Below are positions 63,328 through 64,000 of a DNA stretch of 64,000 bases, piece after piece (position 1 is the stretch's first letter; each line of letters opens with the position of its first letter). The DNA is taken from positions 62,001 through 126,000 of the forward strand of contig JAJFVE010000111.1 in assembly GCA_021371965.1 (NCBI GenBank), given 5' to 3'. The position numbers and the translations under genes were made by a program. The notes below the pieces were generated by a model. That model was given only the letters and a program-made list of their open reading frames with translations, was not told the DNA's origin and made no database searches. The DNA is from Planctomycetaceae bacterium. GTDB lineage: Bacteria > Planctomycetota > Phycisphaerae > SM23-33.

Positions 63328-64000
63328 ATGAGCCAACCCAAGAAGTTCTCCATGTGGACGAGTTTCCTCTGGGACATCCCCATTGAGGACGCGCTGCGCG
63401 AGCAGGCGGCTGCGGGGTGGATGTTCGCGGAGCTTTCCGACGAGCATAGCATCGAGCTGATCCAGCGTGGGCGCGGGTCGGGAACGGCTTTGCGAAAAGT
63501 CGCAGGCGACCTGGGCGTGAGCGTCGAGCAGGGACACCTGGACCTGCCTGCCGATATCGCCTCCAGCGATCCTATCGAAAGCATGATCGTTTCAGTCAAG
63601 CGGCGGATCGACCTGTTCGCCGAGGTAGGCATCACGGCAGCAGTCATTCACCCCGGCGGCGGCAAGATCAGCGATCCGCGCGAACGGTTCGATCGCCAGC
63701 TCGAGGGCCTGCACCTGCTGACCACCCACGCGCAGGGCACAGGCGTGGTGATGTGCCTGGAGCCTTGCTGCAGCGGCTGGGAGCTCACGCCGCTGCTGCG
63801 GGCGACGGCGCCGGCGCAGGTCGGCGTCTGCCTTGACACCGGCCACGTGAACCTCACCGACGAGAGCCAGGGCGACCTGATTCGCTCGTGGGGCCCGCGG
63901 CTTCGCGGGCTGCACATCGCCGACAACGACGGCAAGACGGACCTGCACCTGTTCCCGCGCCAGCCGCGTGGGATCATCAACTGGTGGCCGATCATCGCGG
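63328..64000 (+). CDS. xylose isomerase-like TIM-barrel sugar epimerase/isomerase, N-terminal part
   Basis: Translation from the ATG at 63328 stays open to the window end (224 codons). The sequence MSQPKKFSMWTSFLWDIPIE, then AAVIHPGGG, VVMCLEPCCSGW, VGVCLDTGHVNLTD, and LRGLHIADNDG follows the alternating pattern of AP-endonuclease-2-like TIM barrels, with Glu, Asp, His and His as candidate metal ligands. Members isomerise or epimerise sugars. The substrate is unknown. The C-terminus is beyond the window. Confidence 0.85.
   Translation, partial: MSQPKKFSMWTSFLWDIPIEDALREQAAAGWMFAELSDEHSIELIQRGRGSGTALRKVAGDLGVSVEQGHLDLPADIASSDPIESMIVSVKRRIDLFAEVGITAAVIHPGGGKISDPRERFDRQLEGLHLLTTHAQGTGVVMCLEPCCSGWELTPLLRATAPAQVGVCLDTGHVNLTDESQGDLIRSWGPRLRGLHIADNDGKTDLHLFPRQPRGIINWWPIIA

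Noticed and set aside
1..64000. tRNA or rRNA genes
   Set aside because: I looked for TpsiC-arm (GGTTCGAATCC-like) and acceptor pairs in the gaps and found none. A covariance search would settle it.

Overview
The window looks like a chromosomal piece of a GC-rich, diderm, LPS-making bacterium, most likely a planctomycete of the Phycisphaerae type. This is inference from gene content: a short protein with an N-terminal zinc ribbon of planctomycete style, a LacI-like/AraC fusion regulator, a fused glucosamine-6-phosphate deaminase/LmbE protein, lipid A genes (lpxA, lpxI), a Lol-like transporter and many secreted proteins of unknown function. No rRNA, tRNA, CRISPR array, phage or transposase gene is visible. 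Most genes are core or housekeeping genes arranged in short operons separated by small gaps.

Layout. 1-4800: the end of mnmE, then hpt with a PH-domain membrane protein, a large exported protein, and a three-gene operon (small membrane protein, YjbQ, zinc-ribbon protein). 4821-4977: a structured inverted-repeat element, followed by a radical SAM gene. 7040-13196: six consecutive exported proteins, of which two are CsgG/FlgO-like lipoproteins, one is a triple LPP20/FlgP-like protein, one is a small lipoprotein and two are FlgT-like paralogues. This is the best candidate for an undescribed envelope system. 13510-18491: a marR-adaptor-RND efflux operon flanked by a direct repeat that is a hydrolase gene tail and its broken copy. 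19914-22345: cytochrome bd oxidase. 22460-30890: GH51 arabinofuranosidase, a DUF34/NIF3 protein, lysS, a four-helix-bundle S23 gene between inverted repeats, and a Lol-like permease/ATPase/lpxI operon. 31091-41126: queA, dxs, ispA, lpxA, an uronate isomerase-like gene, proC and mutS. 41331-50814: a membrane protein, nagB-LmbE, a YdjM-like hydrolase, secreted proteins, a vWA protein, an AraC regulator and an LTA-synthase-like sulfatase. 51002-64000: priA, an MntA/HepT pair, a beta-propeller protein, a response regulator, an M16 protease, dapF, trmB, a second NIF3-like gene, a short uvrC and the start of a TIM-barrel epimerase.

The most striking feature at the DNA level is the intergenic sequence. 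At more than a dozen sites the gap between genes is filled by short tandem units with a period of 7, 8 or 9 bp, usually arranged as two opposed arms that can fold into a long hairpin. Each site has its own unit sequence. At least three other palindromic families (ends GTTAGCGG, GTAGCACGG, and CACAGGCT) are interspersed among them. These elements often begin exactly at a stop codon, supply the stop codon, or extend into the coding sequence (cydB tail, uvrC tail, M16 protease linker).
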